Assembly: GCA_001724025.1 (NCBI GenBank)
Contig: MEDJ01000003.1
Coordinates: forward strand, 1 to 64,000
DNA from: Acidobacteria bacterium SCN 69-37
Lineage (GTDB): Bacteria > Acidobacteriota > Vicinamibacteria > Vicinamibacterales > SCN-69-37
DNA length: 64,000 nt
Direction: 5' to 3'
The position numbers were made by a program, and so were the translations under genes. The notes below the pieces were generated by a model, which saw only the letters and a list, made by a program, of their open reading frames with translations, made no database searches and had not been told where the DNA came from. Each line of letters begins with the position of its first letter. Position 1 is the first letter of the stretch. This document shows, in pieces, positions 27,232 through 35,830 of this stretch.

Positions 27232-27918
27232 ATGGCCCTGATTGAAACCGTCGACCTGTGGAAGACCTACCAGATGGGGGCCGAAGAAGTGCATGCGCTT
27301 CGCGGGGTCTCCATCCAGATTGCCCGGGGCGAGTACGTCGCCATCATGGGCCCGTCGGGGTCGGGCAAGTCGACGCTGATGAATCTCATCGGCTGTCTGG
27401 ACACGCCGTCGAAGGGCAGTTACCTGCTCAACGACAAGCAGGTCAGCGCGATGAACGACGACGAACTCGCGCGGATCAGGAACGAGGAAATCGGGTTCGT
27501 CTTCCAGACGTTCAACCTGCTGCCGCGCGCCACGGCCCTGCACAACGTCGAGCTGCCGCTCATCTATGCCGGCGTGCCCGCCAGGGACCGATCGGTCCGC
27601 GCCAACGAGGCGCTCGACAAGGTCGAGCTCGGCGATCGCAAGGGCCATCGTCCCAACCAGATGTCGGGTGGTCAGCGTCAGCGCGTGGCCATTGCGCGTG
27701 CGCTCGTCAACAACCCGTCGATCCTGCTGGCCGACGAGCCGACGGGCAACCTCGACTCGCGGACGGGCGTCGAGATCATGGCGCTGTTCCAGCGCCTGCA
27801 CGACGCGGGCAACACGATCGTCCTCGTCACGCACGAACCCGACGTGGCCGCGTACGCGCAGCGCACCATCCACATCCGCGACGGCCAGGTGGAGAAGGAC
27901 ACGGCGCAGGCCGCGTAA
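27232..27918 (+). CDS. MacB/LolD-type ABC transporter ATPase without its permease
   Basis: A 228-residue ATP-binding subunit with Walker A GPSGSGKS near residue 39, Q-loop [21 protein letters not shown], signature [15 protein letters not shown] near 143, Walker [13 protein letters not shown] and H-loop [11 protein letters not shown]. The [12 protein letters not shown] start and the [12 protein letters not shown] segment place it in the MacB/LolD branch, which works with FtsX-like permeases in lipoprotein sorting or efflux. No permease is found within several kilobases, so it must partner with one encoded elsewhere. The start codon follows a GAGG. A small hypothetical gene lies 32 bases downstream on the same strand. 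Confidence 0.92.
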   Translation: MALIETVDLWKTYQMGAEEVHALRGVSIQIARGEYVAIMGPSGSGKSTLMNLIGCLDTPSKGSYLLNDKQVSAMNDDELARIRNEEIGFVFQTFNLLPRATALHNVELPLIYAGVPARDRSVRANEALDKVELGDRKGHRPNQMSGGQRQRVAIARALVNNPSILLADEPTGNLDSRTGVEIMALFQRLHDAGNTIVLVTHEPDVAAYAQRTIHIRDGQVEKDTAQAA

Positions 27919-27950
27919 CGGGGACGCGCCCGACGGCGGATCTCGAAACG

Positions 27951-28217
27951 ATGCGTGTGCCGTTCGAGGAGTTGACGGTCTCGGTCGTCACGCCGCAGAT
28001 GCTCTACCGACGTCCCCCTCCGCCCCGCCGGCAGCCTGGCGATCCCAGCCTGTATCGCGCCATCGCGGCGGTCTGGGAGACCGGTCGCCGGTTGCGTCCC
28101 ACGCGCCACTTTCCGGCAGGCGTTCATCGCCACGCGACCATCGAGTCGATGAACCGGCAGCGCGAGGCGTGGGACGATGAGTACTTCCGCGCGATCAGGG
28201 CCAGCAGGCCGCGCTGA
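27951..28217 (+). CDS. Small hypothetical protein
   Basis: An 88-residue protein starting MRVPFEELTVSVVTPQMLYRR, with a proline-rich patch (RRPPPPRRQPGD) and a basic C-terminal half ending in REAWDDEYFRAIRASRPR. There is no signal peptide, membrane segment or known motif. It lies 32 bases after the ABC ATPase on the same strand and ends six bases before the convergent lysine-rich gene. The coding case rests on frame, spacing and codon use typical of the region. It is a short gene and could be spurious. Confidence 0.5.
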   Translation: MRVPFEELTVSVVTPQMLYRRPPPPRRQPGDPSLYRAIAAVWETGRRLRPTRHFPAGVHRHATIESMNRQREAWDDEYFRAIRASRPR

Positions 28218-28223
28218 GCGAGA

Positions 28224-28418
28224 TCACTTCTTCTTCGCGCCCTTCTTTGCGGTCTTCTTCACGCTCTTCCTGACGGCCTTTGCGACTGACGTCTTCGTCG
28301 CCTTCTTCACCGTCTTCTTCGCGGCCGTCTTCTTTGCGGTCGTCGCGGCGCTCTTCCTGGATACCTTCTTCGTCCCCTTCGCGCTGCGGTGGGTCGTGCG
28401 TTGAGCCTTCTTCGCCAT
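28224..28418 (-). CDS. Lysine-rich histone H1-like nucleoid protein
   Basis: A 64-residue, very basic protein starting MAKKAQRTTHRSAKG. Nearly all of it is Lys, Ala, Thr, Ser, Arg and Val in short KKT/KKA/AKK repeats, with no acidic residue. This composition matches bacterial histone H1-like C-terminal-tail proteins (Hc1, AlgP and KTKK types) that bind and compact DNA. An AAAGGA sits upstream of the ATG at 28418; no longer N-terminal extension looks real. It ends convergently with the small hypothetical gene, six bases apart. A general DNA- or RNA-binding role is likely; specificity is unlikely. Confidence 0.8.
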   Translation of the reverse strand: MAKKAQRTTHRSAKGTKKVSRKSAATTAKKTAAKKTVKKATKTSVAKAVRKSVKKTAKKGAKKK

Positions 28419-28795
28419 CGTGTGAGTCCTTTCGCCGAACGATCTGCCGATGTTTTTTCGACGTTCACGAAAACGTCGCGCCACAGTACCACAGGCCGTC
28501 ACGACCTGTCCGGTGTTGGTGACACACGACGCGTTCGTACCGTACACGCGCACTGGACGATCCGTGCCTCGTCGAGCGACCGCGCAAATATCTGTCGCAT
28601 AGCGATATCAGAAGGATGGACGCGCGACGCCCATGCCACCAGCTCTTCGAACCTCAGCCACGTCGCAGCCGATCCACGGCGACCGGGATCTTGCGGTCCG
28701 TCAGCTGACCGGAAAACCACAGCGCCGCGGCCGGGGTGCTCCCGGGGTGATCGGGCGCGTCTTCGCGCCAGCCCAACCCGCTATCATGTCTCGGT
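28419..28795. other. Intergenic region upstream of histone-like and FHA-GGDEF genes
   Basis: 377 bases hold the divergent upstream regions of both genes. A small hairpin (CGACGTT 28459-28465 with AACGTCG 28472-28478) lies next to a T6 run (28453-28458) and reads as hairpin plus A-run on the minus strand, so it does not look like a terminator for either gene. The stretch around 28590-28615 is relatively AT-rich and could hold a promoter. No convincing gene or tRNA is seen. Confidence 0.45.
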
Positions 28796-29701
28796 ATGGG
28801 GGACGAACGCACCGACGAGACCTTCATCATCACCGAGATGCCGGCGCACGCACCCCCGACGCCGGTTCGGCGCGCGTACGTCGTCGTCGTGGCCGGTCAC
28901 GGCATGGGCGAGGTCTTCGCGCTCGATCGCACCCTGACGGTGGGCCGCGGTGACGACGCGGATGTGCGCGTCCCGGATACGGGCATTTCACGCCGGCACG
29001 CGCGATTCGTCGTCACCGGCGATCACGTGATCGTCGAGGATCTGGGATCGACGAACGGCACGTTCGTCAATGGTCGTCGCGTGAGCGGCCAGAGCATCCT
29101 GGCCGATGGTGACAGACTCCAGTTCGGCACGTTAACGGTCCTGCGGTTCGAGGCCCGGGGTGAGGCCGACGAAGCGTTCCAGCGCCGGATGTTCGAGTCG
29201 GCCTCGCGTGATGCGCTGACCGGCACGCTCAACACACGCTATTTCGTGGAACGCCTCGATGCCGAGGTCGCACACGCCTCGCGTCACGGCGCGCACCTGT
29301 CGCTGCTCCTGTTCGACATCGACGCGTTCAAGGCGGTCAACGATACGTACGGACATCCGGCCGGCGACCGCGTGCTGTGTGGCGTGGCAGCCGTCGCCGC
29401 GGCAACAGTGCAGCCCGATGGCGTGCTGGGCCGCTACGGCGGCGACGAGTTCGCCGTCATCGTCAGGTCGGCCGGCGCGTCGGCGGCGGTCGAGCTGGCG
29501 GAACGCCTGCGCGAGGCGATCGCGACGGAGCCGTTCGACGCGAACGAGACGACCGTATCGGTGACGGTCAGCGTCGGCGTCGCGTCGATCGGACCGGCGC
29601 GGACGCTGACGGGCGCCGCGCTCATCGCCCTCGCCGACGAGGCGCTCTATCGCGCGAAGCGCGGTGGCCGCAATCGCGTCGAGGTGGACGGGATCCCCTG
29701 A
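28796..29701 (+). CDS. FHA-domain diguanylate cyclase
   Basis: A 301-residue cytoplasmic protein. An FHA domain at about 28-115 (LTVGRGDDADVRV, ISRRHARF, DLGSTNGTFVNG) would bind a phosphothreonine peptide. The GGDEF domain follows (SRDALTGTLNTRYF, FDIDAFKAVNDTYGH, YGGDEF near 219). The position five residues before GGDEF lacks RxxD, so the inhibitory I-site is absent, unlike the two MASE1 cyclases in this window. FHA-GGDEF fusions link Ser/Thr kinase signalling to cyclic di-GMP. No kinase gene is adjacent. Monocistronic as far as can be seen. Confidence 0.9.
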   Translation: MGDERTDETFIITEMPAHAPPTPVRRAYVVVVAGHGMGEVFALDRTLTVGRGDDADVRVPDTGISRRHARFVVTGDHVIVEDLGSTNGTFVNGRRVSGQSILADGDRLQFGTLTVLRFEARGEADEAFQRRMFESASRDALTGTLNTRYFVERLDAEVAHASRHGAHLSLLLFDIDAFKAVNDTYGHPAGDRVLCGVAAVAAATVQPDGVLGRYGGDEFAVIVRSAGASAAVELAERLREAIATEPFDANETTVSVTVSVGVASIGPARTLTGAALIALADEALYRAKRGGRNRVEVDGIP

Positions 29702-29758
29702 CGAGGCTCGTTCGTCGAGGCGCGACCGAGATCTCGACGCGGTGACGCTGCGCCGCGC

Positions 29759-31228
29759 TCAGGTCAGCGGTCGCGCGATCCGCGCGGCCAGGCGTTCGAT
29801 TTCACGTCGTTCGTGGGCGCCGATGAATCCGGTGAACCACAGCACTGCCCCATAGGTCAGCGTCGTCACCACGCCCCGCAGCAGCAGGCCCGCGATCGTT
29901 CCCGCGGGAAGGGGCACGATGGATCCGGCCACCAGCCACGCGGTCGCGCCGGCGACAGCAATCCGCCCGAGCCGGCCCCACTCGTACGGCACGGGATACA
30001 CGCGCCGGGAAAAGGCGGTGGCCACCACGGCCAGGAGGGCGTACGACGCGGTGGCCGCCCACGCCGCGCCCATCATGCCGAAGCGCGGCACCAGGATCAG
30101 GTTCGCGATCACGTTGACCGTGGCCGCGCCGCCCGTCGCAATCGGATACGCCTTCGTCCGCTTCGTGATGATGAGGCCGATCGATCCGACCATATACAGC
30201 CCCTGCCCGAGCACGGCGAGCGCCGCCCACGGCGTCACGCGCGCGGCGTCGTGGAACTCGGGGGCCGTGAACAGGCGGACCGCGTCATCACCCAGCACGC
30301 ACACGCCCGTGACGAGCAGCACCAGGCCTGCGATGACGTAGGTCGAGAGCACGGCGAGCGTCCGTCGCGCCTCGGTCTCGTGCATGATCGAGAGCGCGAA
30401 CGGCAGCCACGCCGACTCGAACGCCGTGAGCGCCAGGCCGAGGGCCAGGCCGAAATTCGCGCCGACGCTGTAGAGCCCGACCTCGGCGAGCGTGCCATAC
30501 ACCTTCAGGATGTAGCGATCCGTCAGGCCGAGCACCAGTTGCGCGAAGCCGTGGACGAGGCGCGGCAGACCGAAGCGCAGCGCGTCGACGAGGTTCACGC
30601 GGGAGAACATCGGCCGGATGAGCGAGACGAACATCGGCAGCAGGATGAGTCCCCCGACCGCGGTCACGATCAGGTCGGCGACGACGACGCCGATCACGCC
30701 CATGTCGGCCCACACGACCAGCAGCAGCCGCGCGACGACGGCGGTGGTGAGACGGGCCACGTTCAGCGCGACGAACCTGGCCGATCGCTCGCGGACGCGG
30801 AGCACCTGGATCGGGATCACGAACACGCTCGACGCGAACACGTTCACGAGCGTGAGGATCACGAGTCGGCCGGCCTGCGGTTCGGCGAACAACTGCGTCC
30901 CGATCCAGCCAGAGGCGACGATGCCCGCGGCGCACAGCACACCATTGGCCGCCAGCAGGAAGAAGCAGATCGTGCTCGCCAGCCGCCGTCGTCCGGCATC
31001 GTCGGTGGCGTCGACGAAGAGCCGCATGAATGCGACGTCGAGCCCCCAGCGGCCGGCCACGCGGGCGACGAGATCGACGAGCACCAGCAGGTTCAGGATG
31101 CCGTAGTCGGACGGCGTCAGGTGTCGCGTGAGGATGGGCAGGAGCAGCAGCGACGCGATGGCCGTGGCGCCGTCGCCGATCCCGTAGATCAGCAGGTGCT
31201 TGAAGAAGCGCGAGAGCCGTTCGCGCAT
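29759..31228 (-). CDS. Polysaccharide flippase (Wzx/MATE-like)
   Basis: A 489-residue integral membrane protein with about 12-14 hydrophobic segments. It begins MRERLSRFFKHLLIYGIGD and continues LPILTRHLTPSDYGILNLL, the typical N-terminus of polysaccharide-transport proteins of the MOP superfamily. The motif WGLDVAFMRLF and alternating helix pattern continue to the C-terminus. It should flip lipid-linked sugar repeat units across the inner membrane. The genes upstream on the same strand encode glycan-related enzymes. The start codon lies two bases from the end of a MITE-like element that fills the whole gap to the upstream gene. Confidence 0.88.
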   Translation of the reverse strand: MRERLSRFFKHLLIYGIGDGATAIASLLLLPILTRHLTPSDYGILNLLVLVDLVARVAGRWGLDVAFMRLFVDATDDAGRRRLASTICFFLLAANGVLCAAGIVASGWIGTQLFAEPQAGRLVILTLVNVFASSVFVIPIQVLRVRERSARFVALNVARLTTAVVARLLLVVWADMGVIGVVVADLIVTAVGGLILLPMFVSLIRPMFSRVNLVDALRFGLPRLVHGFAQLVLGLTDRYILKVYGTLAEVGLYSVGANFGLALGLALTAFESAWLPFALSIMHETEARRTLAVLSTYVIAGLVLLVTGVCVLGDDAVRLFTAPEFHDAARVTPWAALAVLGQGLYMVGSIGLIITKRTKAYPIATGGAATVNVIANLILVPRFGMMGAAWAATASYALLAVVATAFSRRVYPVPYEWGRLGRIAVAGATAWLVAGSIVPLPAGTIAGLLLRGVVTTLTYGAVLWFTGFIGAHERREIERLAARIARPLT

Positions 31229-31229
31229 T

Positions 31230-31395
31230 TAGTGGCCTGTCCTCGCCATATGTACGGCGCCTTCCTCGCGGGGCATCCCGATCCGCGGCGTTGCTCCTCC
31301 CTTGCGAACAGGCCTGGTTCGTGCGGTCGTCGCGCCTTGCGCCTCGGGCGCCGCGCGTCTGAAGCCGCTGCACATCCGGCAAGGACAGGCCACTA
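31230..31395. mobile_element. 166-bp MITE-like element with 18-bp terminal inverted repeats
   Basis: TAGTGGCCTGTCCTCGCC (31230-31247) is the inverted match of GGCAAGGACAGGCCACTA (31378-31395), 17 of 18 positions. Both ends are TA, as expected for TA-targeting elements of the IS630/Tc1 type. There is no coding capacity. The element fills the gap between two minus-strand genes exactly: its TAG is the stop codon of the upstream gene, and the flippase ATG is two bases beyond the other end. Confidence 0.6.
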
Positions 31396-33444
31396 GCGTG
31401 CCCCGCGTACCCAGAGATTGCGGAATCGACGCCAGTCGCGCGCGCTGGTCGTCCAGTCGCAGAAGATCGCGATCCCGTCGACGAGCCGGACGTCACGCTG
31501 CACGCTGGCGATCGCGTACTCGAGCGCCGGGAAATAGTGCGGCAGATCCTCGACGTCGAGGTGCCGGTACACGCGAAGCGGCCGCGCATTCGTGAACGTG
31601 CCGACGCCCAGCAGGTACTGCACGTGCGCCGACGCCGGTACCGCCTTCCACGCGGCGATGTGCGTGAGCTGCTCGATGAGGCTCGCACGGAACGTGGCCG
31701 CATCGGCAATCGACGTGTCGTAGTGGAGCAGCGACAGCTGATCGACGCACGTTGCCAGCGCCGCGGCCTCGTCGCACGAGTGCTTCTGTTTCCAGCTGGC
31801 GACGGGACCGGCAGTCGACGGGATGACACTCGAGAGGAACGCATCGGGCAGGCGCTCGCGCAGCCGGCGATGGAAGTCCACGTGCCGCGCGCCGTACTCG
31901 TCGGCCCCTTCGCCGGCACGCGGCAGCTGCTTTTCCCTGATCACGTACTCGCTGCTGGCCAGGATGAACTCGAAGTCGAGGTGCAGGCCCGGCACGCCGA
32001 GCGTCTCGATCAGCCGTGCCGCTTCGTCGATGGCGCGATCGACCCACTGTCGATCGTCGAGGTGCACGGTCAGATGCTGCAGCCCGCCGAGCCACGGCAG
32101 CACGACCAGATTGGGGGCAATCGTGCGCAGCTGATCCACGGTCCGCCGTGCGGTGTCGGACGAGGCGTAGGCCGGCACACGGCCGTCGGATTGGAACGGC
32201 CCGGCGAACAGGTACGCGTAGCGAACGCCGTGATCGTGGAGGCGCGTGGCCAGGCGATGAAGATCCGCGTCCGTCAGACGACGCGTGGGCCTGGCCGGAT
32301 CGTGGCCGCGCAGGAACAGGCTGTTCGTCCAGACGGCATTGTGCTGGCCGTGGCGCGTGTGCCCGTCACGGGCGTCGGCGGACGGCAGGTAGACGAGCGG
32401 ATCGACAGGGCTGCCGTGTACGCGGACCTCGAAGTGCAGGTGCGGGCCCGAGCTCCGGCCCGTACCGCCCAGGCAGCCGACCGGTTCGTCATCGTCCACC
32501 GGACGGCCCTCGGCCACGACGATGTCGGCGAGGTGCGCGTAGACGGTGGCCAGGCCGCCGCCATGGTGCAGCACCACGACGTTGCCGTACGCGGGCATCC
32601 AGTCGGCGAACAGCACGTGGCCGGCAGCCGCGGCACGGACGGGCGTGCCTTGCGCCGCGCGGACGTCCAGGCCGGCGTGCAGGCGTCCGTGGCGCAGGCC
32701 GAAGCGATCGCCCACGGTCCCGTGCACGGTCCCGTGCACGGGCCAGTGCAGTCCGGAGGCCGGCGTGTGGACGGCGTGCGTGTCCGAGAAGTCCGCGATG
32801 CGGCTCTTGATGATCTGGCCGATCGCGGCGCTGTCGGCCGCCACCTGATCTGCGTCCCGGACCAGATAGCGGAGCCGCGCGCGGACGTGCCGGGCCACGC
32901 GTACCGGCCACGACGTGCCGGCCACCGTGTCGAACGTGGCGCTGGCGGCGTAGGCCGCTCGTGCGACAGCTTCGCGTGCGTGCTGTCTGACATCGAAGAT
33001 CCTGTGACGCCACGTTGCGGGGCCCGTGCGCACGGCCGCGTGCGTCGTGAGATTCAAGCCGAGCCGTCGCGCTTCCTGTGCGATGCGCCGGACGTGATAC
33101 GGCGAACTCACAGCGGCGATGCGGCGCCAGCGGCCGCGGCCGAGGCGTGCCGTCGACAGCAGCGCCGCGCGTGTGGACGTGCCGTGATCGTCGGCGATGA
33201 TGGCCTCGACGGGCACGCCACGTTCGACGAGGAGCGCCCGCATCATCCGCGCCTCGGATCCCCGCGTGTCGCAGCTGCCGCTGCACAGGATGACGGGCGC
33301 GATCCTTTCGTCGTACAGGACCGCGGCCGCCTCGACGCGCGTGCGCATCGTCAGGCTCGGTTCGTGCGGCCAGATGCCGGCGCCGAAGACCAGCACGACG
33401 TCGGCGGCTTCGGCGACAGGCGATGCGGCGCGCGGGCGCGTCAT
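31393..33444 (-). CDS. Three-part fusion: DUF218 (YdcF/SanA-like), M23 peptidase, glycosidase-like barrel
   Basis: A 683-residue protein. Residues 10-150 are a DUF218 domain (VVLVFGAGIWP, SGSCDTRGSEARMM, SSPYHVRRIAQEA), the family of SanA/ElyC envelope proteins. Residues 230-360 are a LytM M23 domain with an intact zinc site (GRLHAGLDV, VYAHLADI, SGPHLHFEV). Residues 400-683 look like a TIM-barrel glycosidase, with GLHLDFEFI resembling the DxxDxDxE strand of GH18-like enzymes. No signal peptide or membrane segment is visible, which is odd for envelope enzymes. ATG overlaps the stop of the methyltransferase gene (ATGA). The TAG stop is part of the adjoining 166-bp element, so the C-terminus may be altered. 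Confidence 0.8.
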   Translation of the reverse strand: MTRPRAASPVAEAADVVLVFGAGIWPHEPSLTMRTRVEAAAVLYDERIAPVILCSGSCDTRGSEARMMRALLVERGVPVEAIIADDHGTSTRAALLSTARLGRGRWRRIAAVSSPYHVRRIAQEARRLGLNLTTHAAVRTGPATWRHRIFDVRQHAREAVARAAYAASATFDTVAGTSWPVRVARHVRARLRYLVRDADQVAADSAAIGQIIKSRIADFSDTHAVHTPASGLHWPVHGTVHGTVGDRFGLRHGRLHAGLDVRAAQGTPVRAAAAGHVLFADWMPAYGNVVVLHHGGGLATVYAHLADIVVAEGRPVDDDEPVGCLGGTGRSSGPHLHFEVRVHGSPVDPLVYLPSADARDGHTRHGQHNAVWTNSLFLRGHDPARPTRRLTDADLHRLATRLHDHGVRYAYLFAGPFQSDGRVPAYASSDTARRTVDQLRTIAPNLVVLPWLGGLQHLTVHLDDRQWVDRAIDEAARLIETLGVPGLHLDFEFILASSEYVIREKQLPRAGEGADEYGARHVDFHRRLRERLPDAFLSSVIPSTAGPVASWKQKHSCDEAAALATCVDQLSLLHYDTSIADAATFRASLIEQLTHIAAWKAVPASAHVQYLLGVGTFTNARPLRVYRHLDVEDLPHYFPALEYAIASVQRDVRLVDGIAIFCDWTTSARDWRRFRNLWVRGAR

Positions 33445-34259
33445 GTCTTCACCGCCCAGGCCGCCACGTAGTGTCCCGTGATCGCCCGCAGCGGCCAGTG
33501 TTCGAGCCGTTCGCACGCGGCCACCGCGCGCGTGAAGGCCGACCGCCATCCGTCGCCGGCCGTGCGATCCACGAGCCGCGCGACGCGCACGGCCACCAGG
33601 CGCGGGCAGTGCTCCACGTACGTCAGCGCCCTGACGTCGAACCCGCAGGCGTCCAGCATCCGGCGGAGTGTCCGGCCGCTGCAGCTCCGGCCCACGCGGT
33701 ACGGCACCAGACCGATCCGGTGGAGCAGCGCGAACGGCAGGCGGTTGCGAACGGCCACCAGCGGATTCGTCTCGTTGTCGAGCGTGATGAGCAGGCCGCC
33801 GCCAGGGCGCAGGATCCGGTGGATCTCGACCAGCGCGCGGGGGATATCGTCGCGCGAGTCGAAATGATCGAGCGTCGAGATCGACACGATCGCGTCGAAC
33901 GCGTCGTCGGCGTAGGGCAGGTGGCGCACGTCACCGGCCGTCGCGTCGAACGTCGGGTGCCTGTCACGCGCCGCGCGGGCGATGACGGGCGAGATGTCGA
34001 GGCCGGAGACCCGTCCAGCGCACAGCGACAACGTCTCGAAGAGGCCGTCAGAGACGGCTTCGTCGAACGTATCGGTCTTGAGCAGGCGCGCCGGCCGCGT
34101 GGCGGTCAGCCAGCGGCGGACGAGCGCGGCGTTGCGGCGATCGCAGCACGCGCGCCACAGCGCGTCCGGTCGGTCCGCTGTCCAGGCCGTGCCGACATCG
34201 TCCCAGTACTGCGCGGCATCCGCGCGATCCAGCCCGTCACCGGCGGCGGCTGAACTCAT
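33441..34259 (-). CDS. Class I SAM-dependent methyltransferase
   Basis: A 272-residue methyltransferase. The motif I region is of the KTDTFDEAVSDG type, followed by VSGLDISP (motif II acidic), TAGDVRHLPYADDAFDAIVSIS (motifs III-IV) and HRILRPGGGLLITLDN (post-motif). The C-terminal third (RSCSGRTLRRMLDACGF) matches glycan- or lipid-cluster methyltransferases. The start at 34259 overlaps the upstream FAD-protein stop by ATGA, and the stop overlaps the fusion gene start in the same way, so three genes are tightly coupled. It probably methylates a sugar or lipid intermediate of the surface-glycan cluster; the substrate is not readable. Confidence 0.88.
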   Translation of the reverse strand: MSSAAAGDGLDRADAAQYWDDVGTAWTADRPDALWRACCDRRNAALVRRWLTATRPARLLKTDTFDEAVSDGLFETLSLCAGRVSGLDISPVIARAARDRHPTFDATAGDVRHLPYADDAFDAIVSISTLDHFDSRDDIPRALVEIHRILRPGGGLLITLDNETNPLVAVRNRLPFALLHRIGLVPYRVGRSCSGRTLRRMLDACGFDVRALTYVEHCPRLVAVRVARLVDRTAGDGWRSAFTRAVAACERLEHWPLRAITGHYVAAWAVKT

Positions 34260-35830
34260 GGTTTGCCGCACGTGGCCGGGACCTTGCGATCCGTCGCCAC
34301 GCGGCGCGGCACGAGGCGGCCGTCCTCCCCGATGCCATCGGCCGACGACGCCTCGATGTACTCCGCGTCGTTGTTCACGCGCCAGACGTCGAACGTCCGC
34401 TGCCGGGCCTGGATGTTCTGCGCGGTCAGCATCGCCGTCATCATCGCGTGATCCTGGTTGTTGTACCGGTGCATGCCGTTCCGGCCAACGAGGTGCAGCG
34501 TGGGGAAGCGATCCTCGAGTGCCTGCCGGATCCGCGCCAGCCCCTCACGGTACCCGTCGTCGTAGACCGGGTAGGCCTGACGCTGGCGGATCACGCACCC
34601 GTCGAGGATGTCCTCGCGCGTGGCCAGACCGACGTGAATCAGTTCGTCGGTGGCAAGCGCGATCAGGTCTTCGTCGGTCCGCGTCCACAGGTCGTCGTGT
34701 TCGAAGCAGAAGTACTCGAGGCCGTAGGACGCGACGGCGTCGCCGGGCACCATCTCCGGCGACCAGGCGCCGAAGTTCTGGATGCGGCCCACGCGCACGC
34801 GCGGGTCGTGGACGTAGATCCACTGATCGGCGAGCGACGTCGTGGCGCGCGCGATCAGCGCGACGATCAGGAAGTCGCGGTATCGCAGATCGGCGGCCGC
34901 GGTGCGGACCTCATCCGGCATCGGGGGATCGAGCGTGCGCACCAGATCGCGCAGCGGTGCCGAGGAAATCACGTGGCCGGCGTGAAGCGTCTCGGCCCGG
35001 CCGGCCTCGTCGACGTGCGTGATGTGCCACAGGTTGTCGTCATCGAGGCGACAGGCCACCACGCGACGCCCGAGTTCGATCCGGCCGCCCTGGCGCGTGA
35101 CCTGATCCGCGCACGCCTCCCACATCATGCCGGGTCCGAGCCGCGGATAGAGGAACTGCTGTGTGAGCGTCGTGATCGTCTCCGCGTCGTGGCGCTGCCA
35201 GGTGGCGGGACGGAAGGCGTCGGTAATTGCCGAGGCCAGCGACAGCCCCTTGATCCGCTGCGCGGCCCAGTCGGCCGAGATGTCCCGGCAGTCCATGCCC
35301 CAGACCTTCTCGGTGTAGGTCTTGAAGAAGATCTCGAAGAGCCGCTGACCGAACGCGTTCGTCACCCAGTCCTGGAAGCTGACGGCCGGGAGCGTCGGCG
35401 CGAGGCGCGCCTTGATGAACGAGGCGATACAGCGGAACGTTTCGGCCGGGCCCAGTTTGCTGAAGGCATCGGCCGGACGCAGCGGGTACTGGAAGAACTG
35501 TCCGCGATAGAAGATGCGCGAGGCGCGGGGGCGTGTGAGGAGATCGGGGCCGAGCAGCTGGCGCCAGAAGTCGACGACTTCCGCGGACTTCGAGAAGAAC
35601 CGGTGTCCGCCGATGTCGAACCGGAAGTCCTTGTACCGGACCGTGCGCGAGATGCCGCCGACATAGTGGGGATCGGCCTCGATCACCGTCACCGGGTGGC
35701 CGGCGGCCGTCAGTCTGTGCGCGGCCGTCAGACCGGCGGGGCCGGCGCCGATGATCGCGACGGTCTTGCGTATGTCCGGGGGCGCCTGTCCGGAATGCGG
35801 CAGGGGCCGGGTGCCATAATGACCGTGCAT
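34256..35830 (-). CDS. FAD-dependent oxidoreductase of glycan-cluster type (UDP-galactopyranose-mutase-like)
   Basis: A 524-residue flavoprotein with an N-terminal FAD-binding motif, VAIIGAGPAGLTAAHRL, near residue 25. VIEADPHYVGGISRTVRYKDFRFDIGGHRFFSKS follows the fold of the amine-oxidase/UDP-galactopyranose mutase/phytoene-desaturase class. A conserved central stretch is FFKTYTEKVWGMDCRDISADW, and the C-terminal dinucleotide part ends near HRYNNQDHAMMTAMLTA. This subgroup occurs in exopolysaccharide loci, so the substrate is probably a nucleotide sugar or polyprenyl-linked sugar. The start ATG at 35830 shares the tetranucleotide CATG with the start of the divergent gene. It heads a three-gene ATGA-linked operon. 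Confidence 0.88.
   Translation of the reverse strand: MHGHYGTRPLPHSGQAPPDIRKTVAIIGAGPAGLTAAHRLTAAGHPVTVIEADPHYVGGISRTVRYKDFRFDIGGHRFFSKSAEVVDFWRQLLGPDLLTRPRASRIFYRGQFFQYPLRPADAFSKLGPAETFRCIASFIKARLAPTLPAVSFQDWVTNAFGQRLFEIFFKTYTEKVWGMDCRDISADWAAQRIKGLSLASAITDAFRPATWQRHDAETITTLTQQFLYPRLGPGMMWEACADQVTRQGGRIELGRRVVACRLDDDNLWHITHVDEAGRAETLHAGHVISSAPLRDLVRTLDPPMPDEVRTAAADLRYRDFLIVALIARATTSLADQWIYVHDPRVRVGRIQNFGAWSPEMVPGDAVASYGLEYFCFEHDDLWTRTDEDLIALATDELIHVGLATREDILDGCVIRQRQAYPVYDDGYREGLARIRQALEDRFPTLHLVGRNGMHRYNNQDHAMMTAMLTAQNIQARQRTFDVWRVNNDAEYIEASSADGIGEDGRLVPRRVATDRKVPATCGKP

Noticed and set aside
28459-28478. Hairpin next to T6 upstream of the FHA-GGDEF gene
   Set aside because: The T-run precedes the stem on the plus strand, and the minus strand has an A-run after the stem, so it cannot act as an intrinsic terminator in either direction.
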